From positions 6,106,326 through 6,170,325 of the forward strand of contig CM063254.1 of NCBI GenBank assembly GCA_032158295.1: DNA of 64,000 nt, written 5' to 3'. Position 1 is the first letter of the stretch, and each line of letters starts with the position of its first letter. The notes beneath the pieces were generated by a model. The model saw only the letters and a program-made list of their open reading frames with translations. It searched no databases and had not been told where the DNA came from. Position numbers and translations under genes: made by a program. The stretch is from Pycnopodia helianthoides (lineage: Eukaryota > Echinodermata > Asteroidea > Forcipulatida > Asteriidae). Shown here piece by piece: positions 1 to 11,553 of the stretch.

Positions 1-47
1 TGTTAAGCAATGTTATCTGCTTAGGCAGCTCTATGAAATTGGGTCCA
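1..47. repeat. Family A palindromic MITE, right end only
   Basis: The window opens inside a family A element. It ends with AGCTCTATGAAATTGGGTCC, the inverted terminus shared with copies at 6617, 9486, 12475, 25688 and 34285. Inside full copies, GCTTAGCA-like words and the phrase CAGGATACCAGTCA recur. No coding capacity is seen in any copy, so it is a non-autonomous DNA element. Confidence 0.7.
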
Positions 48-282
48 GGGCCTAATTTCATGGTTCTGCTTACCACAGATTTCTGCATTTGTATGTAAGT
101 TCACCATTCTCTAGTTATAGGGTTAGCACAAAATTGTGCCAACTGCAACAGTAAAGAAATAATAGGAACGTTAGTTAATTATAAGTAAACATTCGTTGCT
201 AACCTGTGAAATACTGCTTACGTTAAACGTGGGTTTTTCTGCTACTTTAAGCATACAGTAAGCAGAGCCATGAAATTTGTCC
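46..282. repeat. Family B palindromic MITE
   Basis: The left end reads GGGCCTAATTTCATGGTTCT and the right end AGCAGAGCCATGAAATTTGT, so the ends are inverted copies. The interior has TCTGCTTAC and GTAAGCAGA words. It abuts the family A fragment before it. Families A and B share the outermost GGCCCAATTTCAT bases but differ inside (GAGCTGCTTA in A, GCTCTGCTTAC in B). This copy lies in the STARD7 intron upstream of the exon at 394. Confidence 0.75.
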
Positions 283-393
283 ACGCATTTAAGTTGGTAT
301 CATGAAACAATGGTCAATCGTGTATTAAATTATTAATTGGATATACCTGTATGAATCAGCTGAACAAAGTTTCTGATTGTTAAATTTTAACAG

Positions 394-478
394 AATGGAT
401 TTGACTTCATCCTGACATACCATGACGACCCAAAGACAACCTTTCCAAGCCCTTGTGTCAACTGGGTTGCTAGATCTG
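394..478 (+). CDS. STARD7: STARD7, second-to-last coding exon
   Basis: This exon starts after a TTTTAACAG acceptor and ends at a GTAAGA donor. It is 85 nt: 28 codons from NGFDFILTYHDDP to CVNWVARS plus one G, so the following intron is phase 1. The peptide matches my recollection of the C-terminal START domain of StAR-related lipid transfer protein 7 (a LTYxDDPxTxFPxxCVxW pattern). In vertebrates STARD7 carries phosphatidylcholine to mitochondria; its START fold binds one lipid in a hydrophobic cleft. The segment corresponds to the last strand and start of the C-terminal helix. Upstream exons, including any mitochondrial targeting sequence, are outside the window. The next exon is 311 nt downstream and in phase. 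Confidence 0.85.
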
Positions 479-789
479 GTAAGAACTTAACAGCATATAG
501 AACATTTTGGGGTAAAATGTGGGTACATTGTACTTGTACCAATTGCTCTCAGAAATATTTCCATCTGTAATGTTGACCTGAAAACTTAATTTCCTCCATG
601 GTGTAATACTATTATTGATTATTTTCTTTTCTGTTTTAATGGGGAACTTTTCTCTGTGTGACATCTTTTCTTCATCTTGTTTCAGGGTGATAAAATATTT
701 TACTTGCGTACACTAAGTAATTCTTTTTTTTCAAATTTACCTAGCCAGTTTCCCTTGTGGTTTATTACTTAATTCTATTTTCCTTACAG

Positions 790-941
790 GTTGTCCTGAG
801 TTTTTGGAGAAGCTCCACCAGGCAGCGATGCAATACGACAACCACAATTTCACCATGTCATCCGTGAGGGACCTCACCACTGCCTCTACATCCAGCTCTC
901 AGGAGTTTGGTCGCAACTCACCGGGCCAGTATTCATTATAA
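790..941 (+). CDS. STARD7: STARD7, last coding exon with stop
   Basis: The acceptor is TTCCTTACAG. Two bases (GT) complete a Gly codon begun in the previous exon, then 49 codons run to TAA at 939-941. The junction reads ARSGCPEFLEKLH, matching the SGxPDFLEKLH start of the C-terminal helix of vertebrate STARD7, which closes the lipid cavity. After the helix the protein ends in a short Ser/Thr-rich tail (about 30 residues, ending SPGQYSL) that I do not recognise in vertebrates and that is probably disordered. Reading frame, splice phase and family match all agree, so the gene call is firm although only about 78 residues are visible. Confidence 0.87.
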
Positions 942-2311
942 GACTCTACTGTTGATGTTTCCCCTTGAGCATTGGATAAGTGAGGGTTAACGTACCCCAA
1001 CGTCTTCTATTGACCCCCTTGCACATGACGTCGTATGACCCAAACAGCGCCCTCACTGAGGTCACTGAAGACCTTATCATTCGCTGAGAGTTGTGCGCGG
1101 TGAATACACGCGTGCACGTTTCCATTGTTTGACCTCAGTGATGGCGGCCAACACAAGGGGTCGATATATCCTTCTTAGATGCCTTTTTTAAATTTCTTTT
1201 TATCGCTCGCCATGCTGGAGTGTTTATATGCGCACGTCACACACACACGGTGCTAGAAGTCTGCAGGAACATGTGCTACAAAAATGCAACACTGCATGGC
1301 TCTACCTCTACGCATCCGGCATGCCTTGAATTTCATTTTCAAAAGGGCACGGCAATTTCACCAAAACAAAGGGCACCCAATGAGGAAAATTTGAATTTGT
1401 ATTGAAGGTTTTTCAAGGGCACCCACAGCAATTGCTGTGGTGAAATTCAAGGCCTGGCATTCTATGTGCATAGTACATGTACTCCAGTATGGCAGATCTT
1501 CCTGCTTTGCTACAGAAATGTGACTTCAGTGAGAAGGCTCATTCACAGTGCCTGTATGTAAGGTTTTATTGACAGACAGTCACGATGGCCTTTAGCTTAG
1601 CTGAGGAGTAATATTATCCAATAGGAGGAGTGGTCGTTATCTTCCCAATCCTTAAACAATGATTTGCAGTCATCAGGCAAGAAACGTCTTATCTTATCAG
1701 CTTACTTTCCAGTTATTTTCTTCCAATTCTGAGTTAAGTTCTGCAAATTATCTTTCTTTGTTTTTCCTTAAAGACAGTGTCCATAGATGCCTTGAGCTGA
1801 GCCAGTCGTGTTATTGCAATATCGTTATGATGTATTAATCAATTCAGTAAACAATGTGTTCTTTTAAATCCCTAACGAATCGCTGCGTTTTATTTGAAAC
1901 ATGAATTCTTTAATTGTGTGGTGTGTTTAAAACAAACTGCAATCCGGAATTCATCATTTATTAACATAGTAACAAACATAATGTTTACAACTAAATAGTA
2001 TGTGTAAACCCAATGGTGATTGCTGAGCCGAAAACAAATGTCATAGAGCCGCCTCGCTGTAAATCCTGCTCAGAAAATTTACTTATAAAGTCAAACTGTA
2101 CATGAATTTTGTCGCATGATGCCGTATCCATTACACGGCATTTTGTCTGAGGAAGCAATTTCTGCTGAGCAATATTTGTTTGTGCTTAGCAAATATGTGA
2201 GTCTAACAGCTTATGAAGTGTCAACCCACAAGTTGGTCCGTGTCTGAATCAAGCAACTTTTCAGCAACGGCGTTGATCGGTTGGCCTCGTCATCGATTCG
2301 GCCATAGCCGC
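942..2311 (+). other. STARD7 3' UTR and downstream non-coding DNA
   Basis: No coding exon is seen here. The first part is presumably STARD7 3' UTR, but its end cannot be placed: I found no convincing AATAAA before about 2957, which already lies beyond a SINE and a MITE. A TGACGTC CRE-like word at about 1026 and an ATGGCGGCC word at about 1141 could mark an independent promoter. A small inverted-repeat element lies at 1318-1460. Confidence 0.4.
1318..1460. repeat. Small inverted-repeat element
   Basis: The termini GCATGCCTTGAATTTCA and TGAAATTCAAGGCCTGGCAT are inverted copies. The interior repeats AAGGGCAC words and has the perfect palindrome CACAGCAATTGCTGTG at 1423-1438. Length, termini and lack of coding point to a MITE. 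It shares 'falling AAGGGCAC / AGGCCT' vocabulary with the elements at 5186 and 6935. Confidence 0.5.
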
Positions 2312-2528
2312 AGTCAGGTTGGCGTAGTGGTATCTTGCCTTGCCTTCCATCTCTGGGACCCCAGTTCAAATCACACCAGGGCACTATGTGGATTGGGTTT
2401 TTCAGTCCCTGCCTGATTGCGTGGGTTTTCCCTGGAGTATTTCTCCGGGGTTTTCCTCCTACACCTAAAACTGAAGCTTCCTTCGTTGTCTTCTCTCCAC
2501 GGGGTTCTTGGCTAGTAATAGTGATTAA
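2312..2528 (+). repeat. tRNA-derived SINE (copy 1), split by a MITE
   Basis: The head reads GGTTGGCGTAGTGGTA (A-box-like) and then CCAGTTCAAATC (B-box-like), which is the internal promoter layout of a tRNA-derived SINE. The body TGGATTGGGTTTTTCAGTCC, CCTGATTGCGTGGG and the tail around ACACCTAAAACTGAAG recur at 10036 and 30143. No cloverleaf can be closed, so it is not a functional tRNA. A TTAA MITE (C1) interrupts it at 2529. Confidence 0.65.
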
Positions 2529-2913
2529 AGGAACATTACAGAATTGGTTTTTGCTAACGAAACAGTTGCAGGCAGTGTAAGCACTTTATGTAATCCACCA
2601 TATACATAAACTGACAAACCTGTAGAAGTTTGAGATCGATCGGCCATCTGGGTCACGAGAAAATAGTGAAAAACGATTAAAACACATTTGCATGAAATCG
2701 TATAGATTCACAAATGAATCAAACGCTCACTGAGCGATAAACTCCAATCGGAAAATTAGTTTATTCATTTCTCATCAAATATGGCATTTCAGACAGAAAT
2801 ATTTCAAGGGATGTTTTCTACTACATCATCATTAGACCAAGTAAGTTTTATGTAAATCTGTGATCAAAAAGTAATTTTACAAGTTTTTTTCTCACCAATT
2901 CTGTAATGTTCCT
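2529..2913. repeat. TTAA-flanked MITE family C, copy C1
   Basis: The ends are AGGAACATTACAGAATTGG and its inverse CCAATTCTGTAATGTTCCT, bounded on both sides by TTAA (2525-2528 and 2914-2917). A TTAA target duplication is the habit of piggyBac and Kolobok transposases. The interior includes CACGAGAAAATAGTGAAAAA and a CATCATCATTAGAC-type segment shared with the other C copies. It has no ORF of note and is non-autonomous. Confidence 0.85.
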
Positions 2914-3970
2914 TTAAGTTCGCTTTCTGAGAGTCCTTGACTCCACAACAAGAATTAATAAATGAAAAAAGCCGAAGCCATGAATTTGGACACAATCATT
3001 GGGCCAAATCTGTTGGTGTTGACTCATGCTAGTCATTATTTTCTTTAAAAGTAATTGACCACTTGGGTATATTTTTTCTTTGGTCTAACCCAGAAGTTTG
3101 TTTGTTTTTTTGTTTTTTTGATAAACACATGATTTGTTGTTTTTCGTGTTGAGTTAGAACAGTGCGGCGATTAAATACTTTCAAAGACATTCTCCATGCA
3201 GTCAGCATTATGTCTTGTTTCCATAAATCTTGGAATGAATATTGAATTATCATTGCACACAAAATGATTATTTTAATATAAATAGGCCTATATTATAAGA
3301 TTATTCTCCCTTGTTTGGTTTCATTGCTTTGAGTTAAAAAAAGGAAAAAAGGAAAGAAAACCAACTCTGACAAGATGTTGCACTGTGATCAAAGTTTACT
3401 CAAATTGTAACAAACCTACTTCATGATAGCCACAACAGTGTGATGTGACACATAAATAGTCTCCCACTTGTTCTCATGTTCAAATTAAAGAGGTTTTTTT
3501 CAATAATATTCCTGATGTTAAAAGTGGAAAAGTTGATCAGGTTTGCTTTTTCCATAGTTGTGTTTCTTTCATTTTTATCATTTTTTTCCCAAATTTAATG
3601 ATAATAATTACAACAAGTATTTTATGTTGTCAATCTTGGATTGACCCATTTATTTTAGTGAGCAGTCTTGACTACTTGAAAATGTTAAATAGTCTGTAAG
3701 ACTTGTGTAAAAAATGAAAAATGGATGACTTATCTGCTATTGCTGTGTCGAAAAGTGATATTAAACATGTTATCCAATGTACTGATGATTTAATTACGGG
3801 AAAGATAGTTCACTGTTTCTTTACTCTAAATTGATCTCTGATTAATATGGTGATAAATTCAAAGAAAGATAGGGCGTAATTTGTGTTTCTTGTATTCTGC
3901 TTGTTTACTTGCAGAGTTGTGACACTCCAACACAATGTAGTTTTTGTCTGGGACACTTGACTAAGACATA

Positions 3971-4280
3971 ATGTGTGTGCATGGTGCATGGTGGGTGAAG
4001 TTTGTGCTGGTACCATGTAAAGTTATCTTAAAAAGATATGATTCTAGAAATACATGATGTGTGTGCATGGTGGGTGAAGTTTGTGGTGGTTCCATGTTAA
4101 GTTATCTTCAAAAGATATGATTCTAGAAATACATGATGTGTGTGCATGGTGGGTGAAGTTTGTGGTGTCCATGTTAAGTATCTCAAAGATATGATTCTAG
4201 AATACATGAGTGTGCATGGTGGTGAAGTTTGTGGTGGTTCCATGTTAAGTTATCTTCAAAAGATATGATTCTAGAAATAC
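3971..4280 (+). repeat. Tandem repeat, about 79-bp unit, four copies
   Basis: Units start at 3971, 4057, 4136 and about 4207. Each contains GCATGGTGGGTGAAGTTTG and then AAAGATATGATTCTAGAAA. The third copy has several single-base deletions and is about 71 bp. Homogeneity between units suggests recent duplication. No coding frame is kept across the units. Confidence 0.85.
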
Positions 4281-5185
4281 AGTTTGCAAGCTCAAAATTT
4301 ACCCCTGCCCCACCCCCAAACTCCAATTCCTTTCTAATACAAACAAATACTGAATCCCTGACACTTAGGACCCGTTAAAATCCAGTTTTTCCTTGTGAGC
4401 AAAAATAAGGATCTTTGCAAAACACAGGTTTTCAAATAAGACCAACAATAAAGCCAGTAGAAATGGAGGGATGCTTCATGAAAACTGGCAGAAAACTGAA
4501 TCGGTTTGGGAAAAAGCACACTTTTGGGAGTATAGCTTTCTTGGGGTAATTAGTAAAACAATTCCATACGGCTGACTTAACAAAAATTACAAAAATTTGA
4601 CAAAGTAATATTCAAACTACGATTTTCAACATTGCTAAAAAACTGAGAGACTATTGGATAAGGATTTGTTTCACTGTGAAGTTAAAGGTTGTTATACTAA
4701 ATGGCAATGGATATTTTTTTCTAGCGTGTTGTGCAGTACGGCTGACGGGATAAACAGCGACACCTACGATCCTAGCACGACAAATAATGTAAAAACAAAA
4801 ATTCCAGATAAGTTAAATAGCGCCACCATTCACGCTAGCGCTGAGTGTGACCACTCATTTAGTCTCGAAAAGTACAAGTCGTCCTGCCGTGCTGCTGCAA
4901 TAGTGCAAGAAAGTAAATTGTGAGTTGAAATTTGGAAAAATTAAACACATAAAACAGATGAAAATCACGAATACTTGTACATCAATGATCAATAACTTAA
5001 ACAGTTTTGTTACCGTTTTCTACAAGTTTTGCAATTTTGCATGACATTTAAATTCTCGACAGTTAATTTTGGGAGGTTCTTTCAATTCAATATTCAAATC
5101 ATGTTTTATTTGTAATTTTGTTATTTATTTATTTACTTATTTATTATTGTCAATATTATTACACGACTGGAATTAAGCAGAGGCC

Positions 5186-5332
5186 ACGAAGGCTTCCGTT
5201 GCCCTTGTCTTGGCCTTGGTGCGTTGCCCTTTCAAAAATTTCCCACAGGCATTAAGATTTTGCAATGGAAGTGCCCTTTGCAAAATGAAAATGGCCTTGC
5301 CCTCTCAAAGATGAAACTTCAGGCCTGTTAGT
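5186..5332 (+). repeat. Dispersed repeat with AGGGCAC/GCCCTT words
   Basis: The phrase ATTTTGCAATGGAAGTGCCC followed by CTTGCCCTCTCAAAGATGA recurs, inverted, at 6935-7095, and a fragment of it (CTTGCCCTCTCAAAAGATGA) occurs near 13230. The termini contain AGGCC in inverted order, so this is probably another short non-autonomous DNA element. Confidence 0.55.
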
Positions 5333-6616
5333 GTTATTAATATTTTTTGGGGGGGGGATGGGCTAGGTGGAGGGGGAGGGGTGGCTGATATGCGTTATGG
5401 TTACTGGCTAGATACCTTTCGTACATGCATTTTTCAATATAAAAGTACTTAGTATCACAGTGCCTATCCAATGTAAGGGCAAAAACCAAATAATAATTCA
5501 TATTTTTTTCATATTACATGAAGTTTATAACCTCTTATCAATTGAATGTATTCCGTTGGTTGACAAGTTGAACTTGCTTCAAATGTACTGGAACTACTGG
5601 ATAATGTGGGGATGGGCTGACTGGAGTCTAAAAATGCTAGATTATATTTAGTATTTGGTACATAATCAATGCTTTATGTCAAGATGTGTTTGTGCATCAA
5701 GGGAAAGATAGATCAAAACTTTTTGACGCAACTTGTGATTATAAAAAATGAAAGGCCATGAGGAGATAATCACTATTAATAACTTAACAAGTAAAATTGT
5801 TTCGTATTCAAACTATTCATTTTCACAAATTCTGAAACTGTCAATCATAAATTTATGATAAATAGTGACTTTATGCTTTGCACTTTTTGTGGAAGCACTT
5901 AATGAATCTTATGGACGGATGAAGTGATAGCCGTGAAGCCGTAGTTCAACTGTGCATGCATTATTGTCATTTATCCCCGCACCAAACAATCTTAGATGGC
6001 CGGGCAGCAATGAGCAAATCTTGTGAAACCCATGTGCAAATACCAGAAATGCTCTGCACCCTCAAGTTGGATTTGAAGGATTAATTTAAGGGTCAATGCC
6101 ACCCATTAGTACACTAAAGGCTTCAACGGGAGCTGCCTCGGCCCACCATGCACTAAGCTCTTGACAGGTACCCTGCACTCAGGTGAATCACCAGTGCCCT
6201 GCAATTGATAAGATGTTTATAAATGTTGTCAATTCTGTAGCTGTGTTCTGATCCAGCGTAAACCAAAGTCAAGTGTGTGTTATTAGCGACTGATTGACTT
6301 GGAGACAAGGTGTTATTTTAAGGACATTTTTTTTTATATTGTTATACCAGGGCTTGAACAGTATGTCTGTGGGTTTGTTTTTTTTATTAGTTTTTTTTAA
6401 CTATTTTTTTAGTTAAAGCTTTTTTGTTGGTCCGTTATGAGTGGGGTCGTGCGTCATCGCTCGGACTGACAACCAATTATTGTTTCAATGTGCGGTTATT
6501 ATTTATTTATCTACTTTTACAGTGTCTTGATTGAAACCGTTTGGTGCATTTGGATGAGTCAGATTAAGATGATAAAGGGAGTAGGGTTAAAGATACATGA
6601 GAGCTCGGTACCACCT

Positions 6617-6820
6617 GGGCCCAATTGTCAATAGAGATATTTAAACATCAGAAAGTATTGCTTAACAATTTTTCTGCTAAGCAACAACAACAAAAGCAGA
6701 AACCAGTCAAACATGCTGCATGCGATGTGGTAGTTTGGCTGGTAATCATATTCCGGTAAAGCATCATTTTGCTGTGCTTAGCTACTTTTTGTGCTAAAGC
6801 AGCTCTATGAAATTGGGTCC
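6617..6820. repeat. Family A MITE, copy A2
   Basis: It starts GGGCCCAATTGTCAATAGAG and ends CAGCTCTATGAAATTGGGTC. The interior has TTTCTGCTAAGCAAC, a degraded ACCAGTCA word and TAGTTTGGCTGGTAATC in the order typical of this family. Confidence 0.75.
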
Positions 6821-9485
6821 TTGTCTCACCACAGGGCCCTCTTTCAACAAAGAACAAGGGTATAACTTACATCAAACCTGAAAGCAGATATTATTTGCTC
6901 CCTTGGTAGGCCTGCATTGTTGGGTTTTTGAAGAGCAAAATGAATTTTCATCCTAACAGGCCATATAGGAGTGTCATCTTTGAGAGGGCAAGGCAAGTTC
7001 CGTTTTGCAAAGGGCACTTCCATTGTAAAATCTTAAAGTCTAGCCTATGGGAGCCTTTTGAAGGGGACACAAAGGCCAAGACTAGGGCTGTCCTATAACA
7101 AACACCATGCCACTAGAAAACTTGAGGACTTTACACTGCATGTCCCTCCTACTCTCAGTGACTCTTGGCAACATTTTCCAGTGAGTTGACCAACCATTTG
7201 AAACCATTCGACTGCCAAGGTTGTGTACGGTGGCACAACTGTGCACAGAACTAACTGTGTACTGTGTACATGCATTTCCATGGTATCATATTTCAGGCTG
7301 GCATAGTTTATCTATCATTCAAAACCACAGTGAATGGTATTGAATGGTCAGACAGCAAGAGGGTTTTAATCTATAATTTGCTCTTACGATACTTTTCCTT
7401 TAGACGCTTGCCATTGCATGAAAGGACCAATAATAGCAGTACACTTATTTTGCCACAAACCTGTGAAAATTTCATAAAATCGGATGATCCAGTTTTAGTG
7501 TCAAAAACAAAGAAACCTGGTTTAAGGTTTGTTAGGGATTTTGTGGGAACTCAAAATAAGTAAAGGTGATTTGAGGATCTTCCAATGATGCTAATTTCTT
7601 GACTTTTTTCACACAGAAAAACTTTCCCTGGAGAAGTTGTACTTTATGAGCTTTTTAATCATAAAGCTTTCAGATTGAAACTATTCATTCAAACTTGTAA
7701 AAAAATAATTACCTATCCGTACTTTGTCTTTGATGTTGCAGGGCCCGATTTTCGCCGGAAATTTATAATTTCTCAGAGCAATTTTTGACAGATGATGTTG
7801 TATCAAAACTAAAAAATACAAAAAACTTTTGCATATTATGCCATGGACAAAATGCACAAAATACATTTAAGAAAATTTTGTCCATGTCTGATGGATACAA
7901 GATAATCTTGAGATCCCGACTATAATTCATTTGTTAGTTTTTAAAAGTACCACTTATCATTGGTGGATAAATGAAAGCTTATAACTTTCTTGAATCTATA
8001 AAAAATAGCTATTTAAAATTTAGATATAAATTTTAGGGTGAAATCGGACACAAATTGGACCGAGCATATTTAACTGTTTTCAAATTTAACAGGATATTGT
8101 TAGGCTCTACATGTGTATAAAGTACTCAAACCTGTGATCTTCGTTAACATTTATTGAACTCAACTGATTTTATTGCAGTTGCTTATAGGGCCTTCACTGG
8201 TGGTTTAAGTTGCAGGTTTTACATTAGACAAGTTTAGGGATTTCTCTTCATCAAGTTTTGAATCTATAAAAATAGCTATTTCTCCGTGGGTTGTTTTTTT
8301 CTCTCTTGATATAGAAAAGGAATCAGAATGTATTTCTTGTGTATCACATTGTGCATGTGTTTACAGTCATGTTGGGACTAGCGAGATCTCTCCTCCTGTT
8401 TCTCGCACCATGGAGCTTCTAATTTTGCAGAGTGGATATATCCCCGAGCACCAGACAGTTCAAGTGAAGGAGATTCAACATTATTATTGCCTGCCTTGCT
8501 GACGACATTTCAAGACCTATTCGATGTCAGAGTTGAAGATTAAATGACACGCCTGTAATTACCTGCGTGCAGGTGTCATAGTCAGAGACTGCGAACCAAG
8601 ACATTCTAGAAAAAGGAGGAACCGTCTCAAGAACAAAGATTATGGATACCAAGAAAAACAAACAGATGAATCGAAGAAGAACAAGCTAAGATGAAAAACT
8701 CTCATGATCAAAATACCCCAATTTTCTTGAGTGATGTTGTACAGGCCCCAGTGTCTTATACAAGATAAGGGCCTGGGGCTGCTTTTTCGTCTCCTATCAG
8801 GATTTCAGTCAATTCTTCTGCCTCACTACAGCGGTAACTTTCCTCTTGTTTCCAAGATTTTTTTTTTGGGGGGGTGGTTAACCTTTTAGCTCATTTATTT
8901 ATTTGGACTGAGAGTCTACAATGCTAGCCCTGGAGTCATCTTCACATACCTAAAGCCCACCATTAGTTTGTTTTGATATGTCTCTTTATCTCCAACAATT
9001 ACCCCTCCCATTAGAGGTGTTTAGTGATCCACCATCTCTCCTCCCTCCTTGTTTTGTTAACTTCACTGTCCCGTTCTGTGGAACAGTACCATTCTCAATT
9101 GGAACCTTTCCTCCACGATTGGACAATACCAGTTCATTACAGCGTGATACCAGAATAAGCTGTATAGCCCTAATGAAGTAAAAACCAGGATGACTATCTC
9201 GACTTGAGTGCATGCTGGGTGTGGGAGCTGTGTTACATTGTTGGTTATAATCACAACTAATGGAGTAACTTGGTTCTGGCTTTATCAATGCTTCAATGGT
9301 AGTGTAGGAATTTTTCCTTTAATTAGGCCTATAGAGGATGACAAATTGAACCAGAAGGGGCCCGGGACGAGTTGAGAACAGGCTGTTTATGCCTGGATAG
9401 ATTTATTCTAGGCATGTTTATTTTCAAGCCTGAAGAGGCAAATGTTACACGTGTATCTGTTGTACTTGTCCAACTGTAGGTTTGA
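6821..9485. other. Intergenic DNA; repeat at 6935-7095 and a weak exon-like spot near 8.4 kb
   Basis: The only repeat recognised is the reverse copy of the 5186 element (6935-7095). The motif GAATCTATAAAAATAGCTATT occurs twice in close form (about 7991 and 8261; each stretch differs by one A). An acceptor-like TTCTAATTTTGCAG at 8417-8430 is followed by 37 open codons, but nothing supports a gene further. A GC-rich hairpin lies at 8743-8780. Confidence 0.4.
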
Positions 9486-9760
9486 GCATAGAGCAAGGAC
9501 CAGGGCCCAATTTCATAGAGCTGCTAAGCACAAAAATTTGCTTAGCATGAAATTTCTTCATTGATAAAAAACAGGATTACCAACCAAATTTCCACGTGAT
9601 TTTCAGGATAAGCAAACAACAGCTGAATACCAGTAACAAGCAGTATGCAACACATGGAAATTTGGTTGGTAACCCTGTTTTTATCAAGGAAGAAATTTCA
9701 TGCTAAGCAAATTTTTGTGCTTAGCAGCTCTATGAAATTGGGCCCAGACCTTGCTCTATG
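9486..9760. repeat. Family A MITE, copy A3, long perfect-looking palindrome
   Basis: CAG|GGCCCAATTTCATAGAG at the left and CTCTATGAAATTGGGCC|CAG at the right form inverted ends with a CAG on both flanks. The inverted repeat continues outward: GAGCAAGG is found just left of the element and CCTTGCTC just right. Interior arms (ATTTGCTTAGCATGAAATTT against its complement) are also nearly perfect, so a single strand would fold along most of its length. Confidence 0.8.
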
Positions 9761-10035
9761 GGTTTGAGGAAGGAAACTTCAAACTTTTATTTAACCCCGA
9801 ACTGCGCTGAGAGATTTACCGGGACGCTTCAATGCTCTGAACAAAATCCAACACCGTCATAGATACTCATCAGTCATCGCTGAAACTGTGAGACTCTAAT
9901 TGTGGTTGTTGGATGTCAATCTCATCCCATCATCAGTATGCTAGTCCAACAGAATCAAACAAAACATGCAGTTGGATTTTGAAGGTTTGGGGATCTGGTT
10001 TAGGTTTGTGCCTTGATTTGTTTAATAGCACTTGG

Positions 10036-10586
10036 AATTCAGGTTGCTCAGTTGTTTTTCTATGTTGCCTTTCACCTCTGGAACCCCAGTTCGAATCCCG
10101 GATGAGAACCTTGCATTAAAGGTATTGTACACTTTTGGTAACAGCTCAAAATCAGTGTCCACATTTTGTGTGATTAAACATATGCATGAACAAACAAACC
10201 TGTGAAAGTTTGAGCTCAATTGGTCATCGAGGTCACGAGAAAATAGTGAAAAGAGATCTTATGTGTTTTCTGTTTTTTCAAATTATCGCGCGCGATAATT
10301 ACTATTGTTTTACTCGTTTCTAAGAAACAATAGCATTTTAGGCAGAAATATTTTAAGGAACCCTTTCTACCATTACTTACTTTAAATCATGTAAGTTATG
10401 TGTGAATCTGTGAACATTGTGTTTTTCGATCTTACCAATAGTGTACAGGGCCTTTAAGGAGTGGGTTTTCAGTCCCCATACCTGATTGAATGGGTTTTCT
10501 TATTTTGGCTTTTTTTAACTCCCGTACCTAAAAGCTGAAATTTTCTTCCGATGGTCTTCTCTACGCAGGTATTTTCAGACCTACAG
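10036..10586 (+). repeat. tRNA-derived SINE (copy 2) split by MITE D1
   Basis: The SINE head ends CCCCAGTTCGAATCCCGGAT (a clear B box). The body resumes after D1 with GTGGGTTTTCAGTCCCCATA and CCTGATTGAATGGGTTTTCT, then the ACCTAAAAGCTGAA tail. Positions 10120-10453 are the inserted MITE. Family B copy B2 follows directly, so three elements are stacked here. Confidence 0.7.
10120..10453. repeat. TTAA-flanked MITE family D, copy D1
   Basis: The ends are AGGTATTGTACACTTTTGG and CCAATAGTGTACAGGGCCT, with TTAA on both sides. The inner phrase ACCTGTGAAAGTTTGAGCTC then GTCACGAGAAAATAGTGAAA is a diverged version of the same region in family C. GCGCGCGATAATT at about 10287 is a local palindrome. Confidence 0.8.
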
Positions 10587-10835
10587 GGCCCAATTTCATG
10601 GCTCTGCTTACCGCCGAATTCTGCGCTTGCGTTGACCATTCTCCGCTTACTGTTCAAGCGTCGAATTTCTGCGCTAGCTGTGTAAGCGTAAAATGCCTAG
10701 TTACGTGGAGTACGCATGCGCACAAGCCGAAATTCCCCGCTAACCCGTGAAATACACTTGACGTAAGCACGGAATTCCCTGCTTCCGCAAGCGCCGATTC
10801 TTTGCTTACGGTAAGCAGAGCCATGAAATTGGGCC
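10587..10835. repeat. Family B MITE, copy B2
   Basis: It begins GGCCCAATTTCATGGCTCTG and ends CAGAGCCATGAAATTGGGCC, with CAG on each flank (10584-10586 and 10836-10838). The interior TCTGCTTACCGC and GCTTACGGTAAGCAGA are mirrored. It is the best-preserved B copy here. Confidence 0.85.
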
Positions 10836-11517
10836 CAGGTTACAGTGCTACAGTGTCTTTTGAGAGTTCCTTGGTTTAATTACCAGAAAGATGTAGTAAC
10901 AATAATATAAATATCATCCACAAGGAAACCAGTCACAAGCAATTTGCGGCCTCATTTTGGCTGGCATCGTGCCTTATATTATTTTTCCCTCCTGTGCTTC
11001 ATGTGCTCTGTAGCATTACGAAATTGCGCTCCACTGATACCACAGAGTCGTTTTTTAATAACTCCATGCTGAAACTGAATCTATGAATAACTTTGACTAC
11101 ATGCTGACTTTTGCAAATTTTCCTCGGTCTTTTCTGTGTTAACATTTCACCCTGCCTCTTGGCAATTTGGCAAATTTTTCATCTGGTGAAAAACACAAAA
11201 ACAACTCTTTATCTAAAAGAAAAACACAATATATGGACCAGTCGCCCCAGGGCTGTACATAGCATATCAAGTTTATCTTGACTTCTCACGGATTTGGCAC
11301 GCATCTCAAAAGTTGTGAAAATATCCCATGGTTCATCTCGGTTTGCCCTTTACCCTCGGCCAAGAGTCCTGCTGACGAGGACATGGGGGGAAAGGGCCCA
11401 ACCAGTATTAACAGTTCGTCCGTGACTCATGGAACGGTGTAAGGTTCATTGGATATCTGTCATTCACGGAGTTGCTGATCTGAGTTGGGGTAATCTTCCT
11501 GGGAGCTGAACGTCTAA

Positions 11518-11520
<3 letters not shown>

Positions 11521-11550
<30 letters not shown>
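11521..11550. repeat. (AG)15 microsatellite
   Basis: Thirty bases of perfect AG dinucleotide repeat directly after CGTCTAAACC. This is a likely length-variable locus. Confidence 0.97.

Positions 11551-11553
<3 letters not shown>

Larger units (their letters stand above)
2930..6616. other. Intergenic DNA without a recognisable gene
   Basis: No exon with matching splice signals or familiar protein is seen. The short open frames here, including the one at 4654-4923, have no recognisable domain and begin at non-ATG codons or lack context. Contents are AT-rich unique sequence, a 79-bp tandem array (3971-4280), a TATT-rich microsatellite (about 5118-5150), a G-run near 5347 and a repeat element at 5186. 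Confidence 0.5.

Noticed and set aside
2312..2380. tRNA gene at the SINE head
   Set aside because: A and B boxes are present but no cloverleaf closes, and the sequence recurs as the head of a longer repeat.
8743..8790. GC-rich hairpin followed by GCTTTTTCG, like a bacterial terminator
   Set aside because: Everything else in the window is animal nuclear DNA, so intrinsic termination does not apply; kept only as a hairpin.
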